A stretch of 36,002 bases of DNA from SAR92 clade bacterium (GCA_004211905.1 SHBP01000015.1:1-36002); one strand, 5' to 3'. Positions 26,401 through 34,163 are shown, counted from the stretch's first letter. The notes: generated from the letters alone by a model not told the origin. Translations and numbers: made by a program.

Positions 26401-27247
26401 GCCCGATATTGTATTTTTTAGCTTGCAAGCATAGCGCCTTGATACGAGCTAATAACTCGTCCATCACTCGTTGATATTGCGCAAAATAGTAACGCGAATG
26501 TAATGCTGATAATTTCACGGAGATGCCATCAGCATGGTTAATGCTTTCTTGGCTCCCTCCGTTAGAGATTCCAATTTGTTCAATAGCGCTGCTGTAGGCC
26601 TGAAAGTAAGCCTCAGCACCAGCTTCAGTTCTTGCACCCTCACCAAGCATGTCAAAAGAAAATTTAGCCTTTGGTCCATTATGTTTAATGCCTTGTTTGA
26701 TCCCTTCTTGAATTGATCGCCCAAGCACATACTGCCCCCCCATAATGCGCATGGCCTGCATAACGGCTGAGCGAATAACTGGCTCGCCTATGCGAGCTGT
26801 TAGGCGCTTTAACCATGTGTCTGTTTCGGTGGTAATATCAGAATCTAAACTAACCATGTGTCCGGTTAACATTAATCCCCACGTGGAGGCGTTAACAAAT
26901 AAGGACTCGGATTGGCCGCGGTGGTCGGACCATTTACCTCCTTGAATTTTTTCGGCAATCAACCTATCAGCGGTGAGATCATCGGGAACGCGCAGCAAGG
27001 CCTCCGCTAAGCACATGAGTGCTACGCCTTCATCATTGGCTAGTCCAAACTCAAGCAAGAATGCATCAAGAGTCCCATCACTATTTTTTTCATTTCGGCA
27101 TTCAGTCACTAACTGCTGCGACGCTTTCAAAACTCTTTCTCTGGCTTCAGTAGATAAAGGATTGCTGTGCAATAACTGAGCAACACACTCATGTTCGCCT
27201 TGATGTTCCTTTTGTCTAATTTGTTGGCGGAGCGCGCTAAGCTTCAT
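23492..27247 (-). CDS. putA: Bifunctional proline dehydrogenase / P5C dehydrogenase PutA
   Basis: Oxidises proline to glutamate in two steps (FAD, then NAD). It has 1251 aa. The PRODH barrel (about 165-475) shows GISVKLSALHSRY, RLVKGAYWDAEIKHAQ, FATHN and RIYAPIGNHKDLLPYLVRRL. The P5CDH domain (about 560-1030) shows FTGSTATALRIN, the base E789 in FIAETGGQN and the nucleophile C823 in SAGQRCSALR. A further C-terminal domain of about 200 residues makes this the long (type B) form. The ribbon-helix-helix DNA-binding domain of enterobacterial PutA is absent, so it cannot repress itself that way. I chose the ATG at 27247, as an in-frame TTG at 27265 adds six residues. The divergent Lrp-type gene is the likely regulator. 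Confidence 0.97.
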   Translation of the reverse strand: MKLSALRQQIRQKEHQGEHECVAQLLHSNPLSTEARERVLKASQQLVTECRNEKNSDGTLDAFLLEFGLANDEGVALMCLAEALLRVPDDLTADRLIAEKIQGGKWSDHRGQSESLFVNASTWGLMLTGHMVSLDSDITTETDTWLKRLTARIGEPVIRSAVMQAMRIMGGQYVLGRSIQEGIKQGIKHNGPKAKFSFDMLGEGARTEAGAEAYFQAYSSAIEQIGISNGGSQESINHADGISVKLSALHSRYYFAQYQRVMDELLARIKALCLQAKKYNIGLSIDAEESYRLDISLSIFEALASDFDLEGWQGLGFVLQAYQKRAPDTAKWLVKLAQNTKRRLMVRLVKGAYWDAEIKHAQEFGLKSYPVFTRKSNTDLCYQHCAELLLAAPEAIFPQFATHNAYTTMIILELAGNKDFEFQRLHGMGHSLYRQLTKKYPDRTIPVRIYAPIGNHKDLLPYLVRRLLENGANSSFVNRFLDKKTPVEELLSDTRNEVMETFPYEHKMIPVPELLFETANESRKNSKGIDLDSPLDTEELLAIVQKKSSDFFVAHSLIDGINTGIALQDHFSPADNNHLLGHYSTVEQEDILQAVESAYSAQPHWDLLGHLNRADILDTVANYMEQETAEMISIIASEAGRTLNDGLSEVREAIDFCRYYALQSRKMPQEKEANYSGRGVFLCISPWNFPLAIFTGQIAAALASGNSVIAKPAMQTPMIANYAVKLFHRAGVPSNVLQLLLGSGSKIGNLLISDARISGIAFTGSTATALRINYQLAQRAGAPVPFIAETGGQNCMVVDSTALPEQVVDDVITSAFLSAGQRCSALRVLYIQDNIADNVLTMLKGAMDSMRVGDPRLLSSDLGPVIDSGAAAELHEHIERMNKEATLIAKVQLGPNCKNGSFVAPHVFELQSINQLHDEVFGPILHVIRYSAKNLVEVIHQINETGYGLTLGVHSRIEAFAETVFRNTIAGNTYINRNTVGAVVGVNPFGGRGLSGTGPKAGGPNYLYRFSNASTIGDQSNTTFAFNHDSKPLSPQLSDSVQRAKTAMAKWTHTSIQERVNMVLKVGEVITETSLETLVKDKLSHPLDLPGPTGESNQLSLHGRGVMILIIRDEDPAMPITLQIASALLCGCSLLICAGMHHHQMVIDVLSHYKMLGLPTSMLQTVALDDSASLIQHPDIAGVIANSFGANSTALRQEMAKRPGSIIPLIEWPKINADYNYHWLLGFLSERTRTENLVARGGNTQLFNLSE

Positions 27248-27336
27248 TGAAACACCTAAAGTCAATGTGAACGAATATGCTGTATTTTGTCCTAAATATC
27301 TTAGTATAACTCTCCAATTTAAGTATTTTTATAGTG

Positions 27337-27351
27337 TTTTATATTATAAAA
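27337..27351. promoter_or_regulatory. 15-bp palindrome in the putA/lrp-type spacer
   Basis: TTTTATA-T-TATAAAA, perfect, in the middle of the 214-nt divergent spacer. Lrp/AsnC-family regulators bind AT-rich palindromes of about 15 bp, so this is a plausible site controlling putA, its own gene, or both. The whole spacer is AT-rich, which raises the chance of coincidence. Confidence 0.45.
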
Positions 27352-27461
27352 ACTTTATATGTGAGATATTATGCTTAATAGAATGTAGGGTTTTTGGGGC
27401 GCTGAGAGTTTAATATCCGCCCAACCGAAGTTATAGACTGAATGAAACAAAAGGGTAGCCA

Positions 27462-27938
27462 ATGAAAACTATTACTGAACTTGATCGAATTGACCGGCGT
27501 ATTTTGAATGTACTTCAGAAAGATGGTCGTATCGCTAATGTTGAATTAGCTCGTCGAGTTAATCTGACCCCAACACCCTGTTTGGAGAGAGTAAAGCGTT
27601 TGGAAAAAGATGGCTTTATCACTGAATATGTTGCACTGATTGACCCAGTAAAAGCCAATGCTGCTCTTTGTGCTTACATCGAGATTCAATTGACACACTC
27701 AACCACTGAGGCATTTAAACGTTTTAACCAACAGATGTTGGACTTACCTGAGGTGCAAGAGTGCCAGATGGTAGCGGGTGGTTTTGATTACCTCATCAAA
27801 ATAAGGGTCGCTGACATGCAACATTATCAGCGTTTTTTGGGTGAGAAGCTTGCTTCAATTAGAGATATCAGTCAGACCCACACATATGTTGTTATTCAGG
27901 ACGTTAAGTCCGAGACAGCGATCGAAATAAACGTTTAA
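27462..27938 (+). CDS. Lrp/AsnC-family transcriptional regulator (Lrp- or PutR-like)
   Basis: 158 aa, the usual length of Lrp. The N-terminal winged helix (about 8-60: LDRIDRRILNVLQKDGRIANVELARRVNLTPTPCLERVKRLEKDGFI) is very close to Lrp. The C-terminal RAM domain (about 70-150) has the VQECQMVAGGFDYLIKIRVADM pattern that binds an amino-acid effector. It is divergent from putA, the classic arrangement of proline-responsive PutR/Lrp activators. A role for alr or dat control is also possible, as those genes end against it. ATG with AAGGG upstream. Its last 4 nt overlap the end of alr on the opposite strand. Confidence 0.93.
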   Translation: MKTITELDRIDRRILNVLQKDGRIANVELARRVNLTPTPCLERVKRLEKDGFITEYVALIDPVKANAALCAYIEIQLTHSTTEAFKRFNQQMLDLPEVQECQMVAGGFDYLIKIRVADMQHYQRFLGEKLASIRDISQTHTYVVIQDVKSETAIEINV

Positions 27939-29029
27939 TCGATGTAGAGCCTCGGGACCCGAGCTGGCATACGAGTGAGCAATTCATAACCAATAGTGTC
28001 GCAGAAAGCGGCAACTTCATTGACTGGTATCTGTGGCCCCCAAAGTATGGCTTTGTCACCAATATTGACGCTTTTTAGGTCTGTAACATCCACAGTAATC
28101 ATATCCATAGATACTCGACCCACTAGTGGACAGCGAACACCATTAATCAGGACTGGAGTACCATTGGGTGCCTGCCGCGGATAGCCGTCACCATAACCCA
28201 CCGTGATCGTCGCGATGGAAGATGCTCTCTGTGCTGTCCAGTTAGCGGTATAACCAACGGATTCTCCTGCGGCAATATGACGTACTGAAATAACAGCAGA
28301 TTCAAAGGTCATTACTGGCTTGAGCTGATCGGCGTTCTCTTGAACTCCAGAGAAGGGCGAGTTGCCATAGAGCATATAGCCTGGTCGTTGCCAGTCTCTG
28401 TGGCTTTCTGGCCAAGCTAGTATCCCAGCGGAGTTGGCAAGGGAAAAAGTATGTCCGGAACTCAGGTCTAGTGAGCTGACAGATTGATCAAAACACTCTA
28501 GCTGCTCGTTAGTTGCTTTACTCTGTAAATCATCTGCACAGGCAAAGTGAGATGCTATTACCATCGTTTTGGCGACGTTGCTGCTAGTTTTAAGTTCGTT
28601 AAAGTGACTGTTAATTTCTTCAGGTCGGAAACCAAGGCGGTGCATGCCCGTATCGATGCCAAGCCACACATTGACTGGTCGGTTTATGGAGGCGGTTAAC
28701 ACTGCTTCTTTTTGGTCGGTGTTTTCAACCATCAGCCAAAAATCTTTTTGTGCGGCAATAGCGACTTCATCTTTTGAAAAAGTGCCTTCTAATAACAAAA
28801 TCGGCTGTTTTACCTCGGCGTCACGCAGTGCAATCGCTTCTTCTATGCAGGCAACTCCAAATGCAGGAGCCATATCAGCTAGTGCATCGCAGACCTCTAT
28901 AGCGCCATGACCATAGGCATTAGCTTTTACCATTGGCATAGACTGAGAATCAGGAGCCAAAGATTGAGCCAACATGAAGTTATCACGTAGTGCTTGGCGA
29001 TCAATAACTGCTACCGTGGGTCTAGCCAT
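27935..29029 (-). CDS. alr: Alanine racemase (Alr/DadX)
   Basis: PLP enzyme that interconverts L- and D-alanine; 364 aa. The PLP lysine is K35 in MVKANAYGHG, and the opposite catalytic Tyr is Y260 in SVGYTANW. ITVGYGDGYPR and CPLVGRVSMDMITVDVTD are also conserved. It may be the biosynthetic Alr or the catabolic DadX type. The usual DadX partner DadA is absent, and instead a D-amino-acid aminotransferase gene lies 14 nt upstream on the same strand. I infer an operon in which D-alanine is made and used for transamination. The 3' end overlaps the lrp-type gene by 4 nt. Confidence 0.96.
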   Translation of the reverse strand: MARPTVAVIDRQALRDNFMLAQSLAPDSQSMPMVKANAYGHGAIEVCDALADMAPAFGVACIEEAIALRDAEVKQPILLLEGTFSKDEVAIAAQKDFWLMVENTDQKEAVLTASINRPVNVWLGIDTGMHRLGFRPEEINSHFNELKTSSNVAKTMVIASHFACADDLQSKATNEQLECFDQSVSSLDLSSGHTFSLANSAGILAWPESHRDWQRPGYMLYGNSPFSGVQENADQLKPVMTFESAVISVRHIAAGESVGYTANWTAQRASSIATITVGYGDGYPRQAPNGTPVLINGVRCPLVGRVSMDMITVDVTDLKSVNIGDKAILWGPQIPVNEVAAFCDTIGYELLTRMPARVPRLYID

Positions 29030-29043
29030 GATGCGTATCTATC

Positions 29044-29901
29044 CTAATAATCATATTTGTGGTTTGAGAATAGAGTCTGAGCCTTTATCCAGGTATCACC
29101 TATGTCACCAGTGCCTACCGGATTACCATCAATAGTTGTAACCGCCCCAACTTCTTTAGTGGAACTAGTAATCCAAATTTCATCAGCTGTATGGACTTCA
29201 CTCATACTGACTACACGCTCTTCTACGGTTATGGAGCCGTCTTTTCGCAATATATCGATTAACATATTGCGCGTTATTCCTGGGAGTAACTGATTATCGA
29301 GAGGTGGAGTAATGACCACGCCATCTTTTACGATAAAGGCGTTGCATGAGCTGGCTTCGGTCAGTTCGTTATTACTATTATAGAGTAATGCCTCGTCATT
29401 TCCTTGCTCATGCCCCTGTTGAAAATGCAAGACGTTCCCCAGCAGCGCAGTTGATTTGATGTGGCAACGTTGCCACCTAAGATCTTGAGTTGTTATAACG
29501 CTATAACGCTTGGCTACGGTTTTGTCAGCAATAGGAGAGGAGGGAATAGCGAAGGTAAAACCGAATATTGTTGGCGCAACTGCTTCCGGGAATGCATGAT
29601 ATCGCTTACTATCAGTACCGCGACTGACTTGTAAGTAGATTCCTAGATTGCCGTTGCCGTTCTGAGTGAGTAACTCTTGGCACAGAGACTTCCATTGATC
29701 ATGGGTCCAGTCTAAGGCTAAACCGATGCCCGCTAAACCATCTAGCATACGGTCAATATGACCGGTAAAGCCAAGTAACTTGCCCTCGTAGGAGGGTATG
29801 ACTTCATAGATTCCGTCGCCGAATAAAAACCCTCTATCTAACGGTGAAATTTTAGCCTCACCTATGGGCATATATGAACCATTTAAAAAAGCGATACTCA
29901 T
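29044..29901 (-). CDS. dat: D-amino-acid aminotransferase (class IV PLP)
   Basis: 285 aa, fold-type IV aminotransferase: typical reaction D-Ala + 2-oxoglutarate to pyruvate + D-Glu. The motifs are ISPLDRGFLFGDGIYEVIPSYEGKL near the N-terminus, PLP lysine K149 in CHIKSTALLGNV, NELTEASSCNAFIVKDG, and LLPGITRNML. It could instead be a branched-chain or aminodeoxychorismate lyase-type member, but the N-terminal pattern and the alr neighbour favour D-amino acids. ATG with AGAGAG upstream. The 203-nt gap behind it, towards the pxpC fusion gene, shows no feature I can name. Confidence 0.88.
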   Translation of the reverse strand: MSIAFLNGSYMPIGEAKISPLDRGFLFGDGIYEVIPSYEGKLLGFTGHIDRMLDGLAGIGLALDWTHDQWKSLCQELLTQNGNGNLGIYLQVSRGTDSKRYHAFPEAVAPTIFGFTFAIPSSPIADKTVAKRYSVITTQDLRWQRCHIKSTALLGNVLHFQQGHEQGNDEALLYNSNNELTEASSCNAFIVKDGVVITPPLDNQLLPGITRNMLIDILRKDGSITVEERVVSMSEVHTADEIWITSSTKEVGAVTTIDGNPVGTGDIGDTWIKAQTLFSNHKYDY

Positions 29902-30104
29902 AGATCTCTCTGTCCTCTAGATTTGTAGGTTACGCCTTTGTGTTTCAGCGCTATTCGGCTAAGCAAATAAAACCGGACTGAAAATAGTAGCAGTAGAGGT
30001 ACTTTTAGACAAAGGAAATCGGATTTAAAACTAAACTAAACATAAAGCAGATTAACAGACCTACCTCGTAAATCGACGCCTTAACATCTATTTTTCGAGA
30101 GATA

Positions 30105-31868
30105 CTAAAATCCTGACAATATCTGGAGATCTTTGACTAATCGCTGACTAACCGAAGAAGCAACGCTGTCCTCTGTTAGAGTATTCTCACCGGTTACTCC
30201 ATCCACACTGCCTCCATCGGATAAAAATGTTAAGACTGCATCATTGTCCCAATTCGATAGCATATCTTCTTCTACTAGAACTGAGACCAATGCTAAGAGG
30301 CCGTGGGCAGCCCAATTAGAGATGTCTGCTAACAAAAGCTCATCACAGGTGGTGGTAGACGGCTGAATGTCGAGTTTAGCGAGAGCATCGCCGATATTCC
30401 CCATGCCGATTTCATTTCCACCATCGCCAATGGCGATAGTTGGGCAGGTCGCAAGAGACATAAAGCGATCAAAGTTAGCGCAACGCTCCGAGATATCTAC
30501 GCCTCGCATATTGTAATAACGCCCATCGACCGCTTGGCCAGGACGCTCGATGGAAATAATTAATGAAGGATTATGGCGCTCGAGAATTGATTGGGTTTCA
30601 TCTAGATCAAAATGTATCTCTTGGGTAGTAAATGATTTTTCAAATAACTTTGCCAGTGGCGCATCACAAACCATAATGGGATTCCCACCGAGGCGTTTTA
30701 TGGCGTGGTAAAGGGCGATAGCGCCAACTGGGCCGTCGGTCTCAAAAGTATCTCTCACGGGGAACCCTGTTCCAATAAAGACAGTACCCTTGCAAGCAAC
30801 AATAGTCTCTGCAGCGCGCTTATACGAGCCAGGCTGAATGGCAGTGCTTACCGTTTGCATGCCACGGGGGTTTGAAGTGACCATTAGCCGCTCTACTTGC
30901 TCAGAAAGCAGATTGATATCAACGATAGGCCCTTTTCGTTGTTGTTGAGCTTTAGCCAAATGGAGCAGGTTGTGTGCTTCTTCAATGCTAATTGATTCAA
31001 ACTTGACCAGACTATGTGTTGGTAGCTGCGCTAATTTATCAAGATCTAGTGACAAAACAGATCCTATTTTTGGATAGCCTCCTATGGTTTGACGGTCCTG
31101 CAAGAGAATTATAGGTTGACCATCAGCAGGAATCTGGATTGCCCCAAGACAAATCCCTTCAGACAAGATGCCTCCTGCAGAGGGCTTTATGGAGGGTCCG
31201 ATAAGGCGAGCACCCATACGGTCATTACGCTCCGAAACAGCGTATTCAGAGCCGAAAAACAGTCTTTTTTGCTGTTCGGTGAACTGATTTTGCTGGTAGC
31301 CAAGAATGACCCTTAATACGGTAATGGATTGCGCGGTTCCCACGTGAACAGGCCTTATCTCTTTAGGAAGGCACCGAGGTGCGGCAAGTAAGCTGGAAGA
31401 GCAGGGTAGGTAATCTCCGGCCTCAATCGGTCGGCCATCACCATGCAACCCGCCAATAGATTCTCTAGTGACGGTTGAGCAACTTCCAAATACTGGCGCG
31501 ATATCGAAACCACCGGCCACTGATAAATAGCAGCGACTGCCCACAGTTGCAAAACCGATCTCTATTCGATCTCCAATGTTTACCTTGTGAAGTGTCCAGG
31601 TGCTGTGGGGTATTTTGTTAATAGTTAAGGGAACAGAGGCGCCTGTGACAGCAAAGAAGGTTTCTACAGATGATTCTAAAACTATCCCACCGACAGTAAT
31701 TTCGATAACTGCGCTGTTTTCAGAATTGGAGCAAAGATGATTCGCCCACTTAAATGAATCTCGGTCTGAGGGCCCACCTACGGTTAATCCAACGTGGTGC
31801 TGCCCGAATCTTCCAGCATCTTGAATTAAGCATAAAAGCCCGGGCTGGATAACCTTAAAGCCTGTCAT
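30105..31868 (-). CDS. pxpC: Fusion: 5-oxoprolinase subunit C (PxpC) + D-glutamate cyclase domain (DUF4392)
   Basis: 587 aa, against about 310 for a stand-alone PxpC. Residues 1 to about 312 are the PxpC/KipA (AHS2) subunit: GLLCLIQDAGRFGQ, GGPSDRDSFKWANHL, NDRMGARLIGP and LLQDRQTIGGYPKIGSVL. After a short linker (KAQQQRKGP), residues about 326-587 match the GLUCM/DUF4392 family: GTGFPV (366-371), ETDGPVGAIALYHAI, ERPGQ from E441, RYYNMRGVDIS and GDGGNE (481-486). This family is the C-terminal half of mammalian D-glutamate cyclase, which converts D-Glu to 5-oxo-D-proline. PxpABC opens 5-oxoproline to glutamate with ATP, so the fusion links making and using 5-oxoproline. The start overlaps the pxpB stop as ATGA. 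I see no internal stop or frameshift. Confidence 0.9.
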   Translation of the reverse strand: MTGFKVIQPGLLCLIQDAGRFGQHHVGLTVGGPSDRDSFKWANHLCSNSENSAVIEITVGGIVLESSVETFFAVTGASVPLTINKIPHSTWTLHKVNIGDRIEIGFATVGSRCYLSVAGGFDIAPVFGSCSTVTRESIGGLHGDGRPIEAGDYLPCSSSLLAAPRCLPKEIRPVHVGTAQSITVLRVILGYQQNQFTEQQKRLFFGSEYAVSERNDRMGARLIGPSIKPSAGGILSEGICLGAIQIPADGQPIILLQDRQTIGGYPKIGSVLSLDLDKLAQLPTHSLVKFESISIEEAHNLLHLAKAQQQRKGPIVDINLLSEQVERLMVTSNPRGMQTVSTAIQPGSYKRAAETIVACKGTVFIGTGFPVRDTFETDGPVGAIALYHAIKRLGGNPIMVCDAPLAKLFEKSFTTQEIHFDLDETQSILERHNPSLIISIERPGQAVDGRYYNMRGVDISERCANFDRFMSLATCPTIAIGDGGNEIGMGNIGDALAKLDIQPSTTTCDELLLADISNWAAHGLLALVSVLVEEDMLSNWDNDAVLTFLSDGGSVDGVTGENTLTEDSVASSVSQRLVKDLQILSGF

Positions 31869-32593
31869 TTGAGGTCTCCAAAGCTGCTTAGATCTCCACC
31901 AAGTTTTATGAACGTTTGTTCGTCAATCGATTCGAACTGAACCCTATCACCTGTTTTGACAGGCATGGTGGGCTCAGCATTAGGGTCGAACATTAATGTG
32001 GGGCACAGCCCAATAAGATTCCAGCCTCCAGGAGAAATCGACGGATATACGGCGGTTTGACGGTCGGCAATTGCTACTGCCCCTCGTGGTACTCGTTGGC
32101 GTGGTGTGGATAAGCGCGGAGCAGCTATGCGCTCATCTACTTCTCCAAGATAGGCAAATCCAGGAGCAAAACCAATGGCATAGACGCGATACTCGATGCT
32201 TTGGTGGATATTGATAACCTCCTCAACTGAGAGTCTTGCATTGGAAGCTAAATTCTCCAGGTCTGGTCCTGAGTCGGTTCCATAGTAAACAGGCAGCTTA
32301 ACGAGTTTACTGTCCACCTTTGATGCTAATATATCACCACTGTTCGCATGGATAGTCATTGCTTTTTGAATTTCTTTATAGACCGCAAAGTGATCGGTTA
32401 GGTGTGCGTCATAGATAACTAAAATGGAAGCATAGGAGGGGATAATATCTATGAGCATAGGTCCCAAGTTTGCTGTAATTAAAGCGGTGACACTTTGAAT
32501 TTGTGCGGCAACCTTTGAATCTGCATTATCCGCGAGATAAAGAATAAGAGAGTTCTCTCCTGCCACCGAAATATTAATTGTTGGGTTTATCAT
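31865..32593 (-). CDS. pxpB: 5-oxoprolinase subunit B (PxpB/KipI)
   Basis: 242 aa, AHS1-domain subunit of the bacterial ATP-dependent 5-oxoprolinase PxpABC (cytoplasmic). Signature residues at about 138-200: YAIGFAPGFAYLGEV, APRLSTPRQRVPRGAVAIA and TAVYPSISPGGWNLIG. It lies 7 nt after pxpA and overlaps the pxpC fusion gene by ATGA; no separate ribosome site is obvious, so translation is probably coupled. B. subtilis KipI of the same family also inhibits a sporulation kinase, which is not relevant here. Confidence 0.95.
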   Translation of the reverse strand: MINPTINISVAGENSLILYLADNADSKVAAQIQSVTALITANLGPMLIDIIPSYASILVIYDAHLTDHFAVYKEIQKAMTIHANSGDILASKVDSKLVKLPVYYGTDSGPDLENLASNARLSVEEVINIHQSIEYRVYAIGFAPGFAYLGEVDERIAAPRLSTPRQRVPRGAVAIADRQTAVYPSISPGGWNLIGLCPTLMFDPNAEPTMPVKTGDRVQFESIDEQTFIKLGGDLSSFGDLK

Positions 32594-32600
32594 TGACTGA

Positions 32601-33335
32601 TTATCGGTTCAGTAACTGTCGGATGTCTTGGATTGCAGAGACTCCCTCAGCATTATCACCATGCACACAAATTGAATGTGCATCTAAGGCTAAGCGATGG
32701 CCGCTGACTGTTGTAATCGAACCATCCTCATGCAGTTGTTTTACCTGCTCAAGCATCTTTTTCCGAGTATGGACCGCACCGGGGAGACTACGGCTGAGTA
32801 ATGCACCGTTATCTGCATAACAACGGTCAGCAAAGACTTCAAAAATTAAATCTAATTCAAACACAGTAGCCTCTTGCCGATGTAAATCTGCCTCCTGAGT
32901 GGCCTGAAGCATAAAGGCTAAGTTCTGAGGATGCTCACTAACCGCTTGCATCACCGCGCTGCGAATATGGCCATTAGCCATCATGTCATTATAGAGCGCC
33001 CCGTGTGGCTTTACGTAAGAGACCTCAGCTCCGAGGGATTTGCCTATATTAACTAGGGCTGATATCTGCTCTTTAATCATATCGATAAGTTGTTGGCGGG
33101 GCAGATTCATTGAAATTCGACCAAAATTTTCTCGATCAGGATAGCTTGGATGAGCACCTATCTGAACATTGTTTTCTAGAGCATATGTTATTGTTTTTGC
33201 CATGACATCGCCGTCTCCAGCGTGGAAACCGCAAGCGATACTGGCTTGATCAATGAACGGCATGACGCAAGCATCAACATTTTCGCTATCAATACTGGCA
33301 CTTTCGCCTAAATCACAATTAAGAAGTAGAGTCAT
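32601..33335 (-). CDS. pxpA: 5-oxoprolinase subunit A (PxpA, LamB/YcsF family)
   Basis: 244 aa, the usual length. The LamB/YcsF motifs are all present: LLLNCDLGES at the N-terminus, ASIACGFHAGDGDVM, IGAHPSYPDRENFGR, YVKPHGALYN, FEVFADRCY and SICVHGDN near the end. The His/Asp residues of these motifs form the TIM-like active site. Together with PxpB and PxpC it hydrolyses 5-oxoproline to glutamate using ATP. AGGAT precedes the ATG. It lies 34 nt after the DUF1445 gene and 7 nt before pxpB. Confidence 0.96.
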   Translation of the reverse strand: MTLLLNCDLGESASIDSENVDACVMPFIDQASIACGFHAGDGDVMAKTITYALENNVQIGAHPSYPDRENFGRISMNLPRQQLIDMIKEQISALVNIGKSLGAEVSYVKPHGALYNDMMANGHIRSAVMQAVSEHPQNLAFMLQATQEADLHRQEATVFELDLIFEVFADRCYADNGALLSRSLPGAVHTRKKMLEQVKQLHEDGSITTVSGHRLALDAHSICVHGDNAEGVSAIQDIRQLLNR

Positions 33336-33369
33336 ATTAGTATCCTAACTAAAAAACAGAACAGTGCAA

Positions 33370-34155
33370 CTATGCTTTCTCTAAGGAGCTATTTAATAGA
33401 TCAGTGACTAACATACACCCTGGGCTGTGAGTTATACAGATTGGGGGCTTAGCTTGCTCCAAAGCAACCTGGGGCGTTACACCGCAGGCCCAAAATAGTG
33501 GAGATTCATCGTCATTAATGGTGACAGGGTCACCATAGTCTGGCTGGCTAATATTGGGGATGCCTATCGCACTAGCATCGCCGTAATGGATAGGGGCGCC
33601 ATGCACATCGGGGAAACGTCCGCTTATCTTTGAAGCCGCAGCAGCATTATCTTTGTTAAAGGGTCGCATGCTGACTACCATCTTACCGCCAAATGGGCCA
33701 GCAGGAGTGCAATCAATGTTGGTTCTATACATGGGGACATTCACCTCTTCGCTAACATTACGAACTTCAAGGCCTTCGGCAATTAGTGCCTCTTCAAATG
33801 AAAATGAGCAGCCGAGTAAAAAAGCGACGAAATCATCTCGCCAGAGAGAAGATATATTATTCACCTCTGAAGTGAGAGAGCCATGCTCAAAAACACGATA
33901 GCTTGAAATATCTTGACGAATGTCAACATCCTGGCCTAATTCCGCGAGCAGGGGATTACCTATCTTGGAGGTTGCGATCAACGGGCAGGGTTTTGGGTTG
34001 ACGCGACAAAAGTTAGCAAAGTCTTCAGCCCAGGTCTGAGGCAGTATAACCAAATTGCATTGCACGTAACCCTGACAATAGCCTGATGTCATTCCTTTAA
34101 ATTGATTGGACCTTATTTGAAGGCGCAAGGCATGAGGGTTAAGTTGACTTGTCAT
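33370..34155 (-). CDS. DUF1445 family protein (YcsI-like; D-glutamate cyclase N-terminal family)
   Basis: 261 aa, the usual length for stand-alone DUF1445/YcsI proteins (often named putative hydro-lyase). The family pattern is visible: GYCQGYVQCNLVILP, FCRVNPKPCPLI, DIRQDISSYRVFEHG, FLLGCSFSFEEAL, YRTNIDCTPAGPFGGKMVVSMRP, FPDVHGAPIHYGD, GDPVTINDDESPLFWACGVTPQ and a C-terminal ITHSPGCMLVTD. The same family forms the N-terminal half of mammalian D-glutamate cyclase, and ycsI sits with pxpABC-type genes in B. subtilis. Its exact activity is not settled. The start has GAGGAA, which overlaps the proS stop (8-nt spacing), so it is read from the proS transcript. Confidence 0.9.
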   Translation of the reverse strand: MTSQLNPHALRLQIRSNQFKGMTSGYCQGYVQCNLVILPQTWAEDFANFCRVNPKPCPLIATSKIGNPLLAELGQDVDIRQDISSYRVFEHGSLTSEVNNISSLWRDDFVAFLLGCSFSFEEALIAEGLEVRNVSEEVNVPMYRTNIDCTPAGPFGGKMVVSMRPFNKDNAAAASKISGRFPDVHGAPIHYGDASAIGIPNISQPDYGDPVTINDDESPLFWACGVTPQVALEQAKPPICITHSPGCMLVTDLLNSSLEKA

Positions 34156-34163
34156 TGGTTCCT

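Noticed and set aside
29902..30104. Possible promoter or terminator in the 203-nt gap between the pxpC fusion and dat
   Set aside because: I found no stem with a T tract and no convincing -35/-10 pair, so nothing is annotated.
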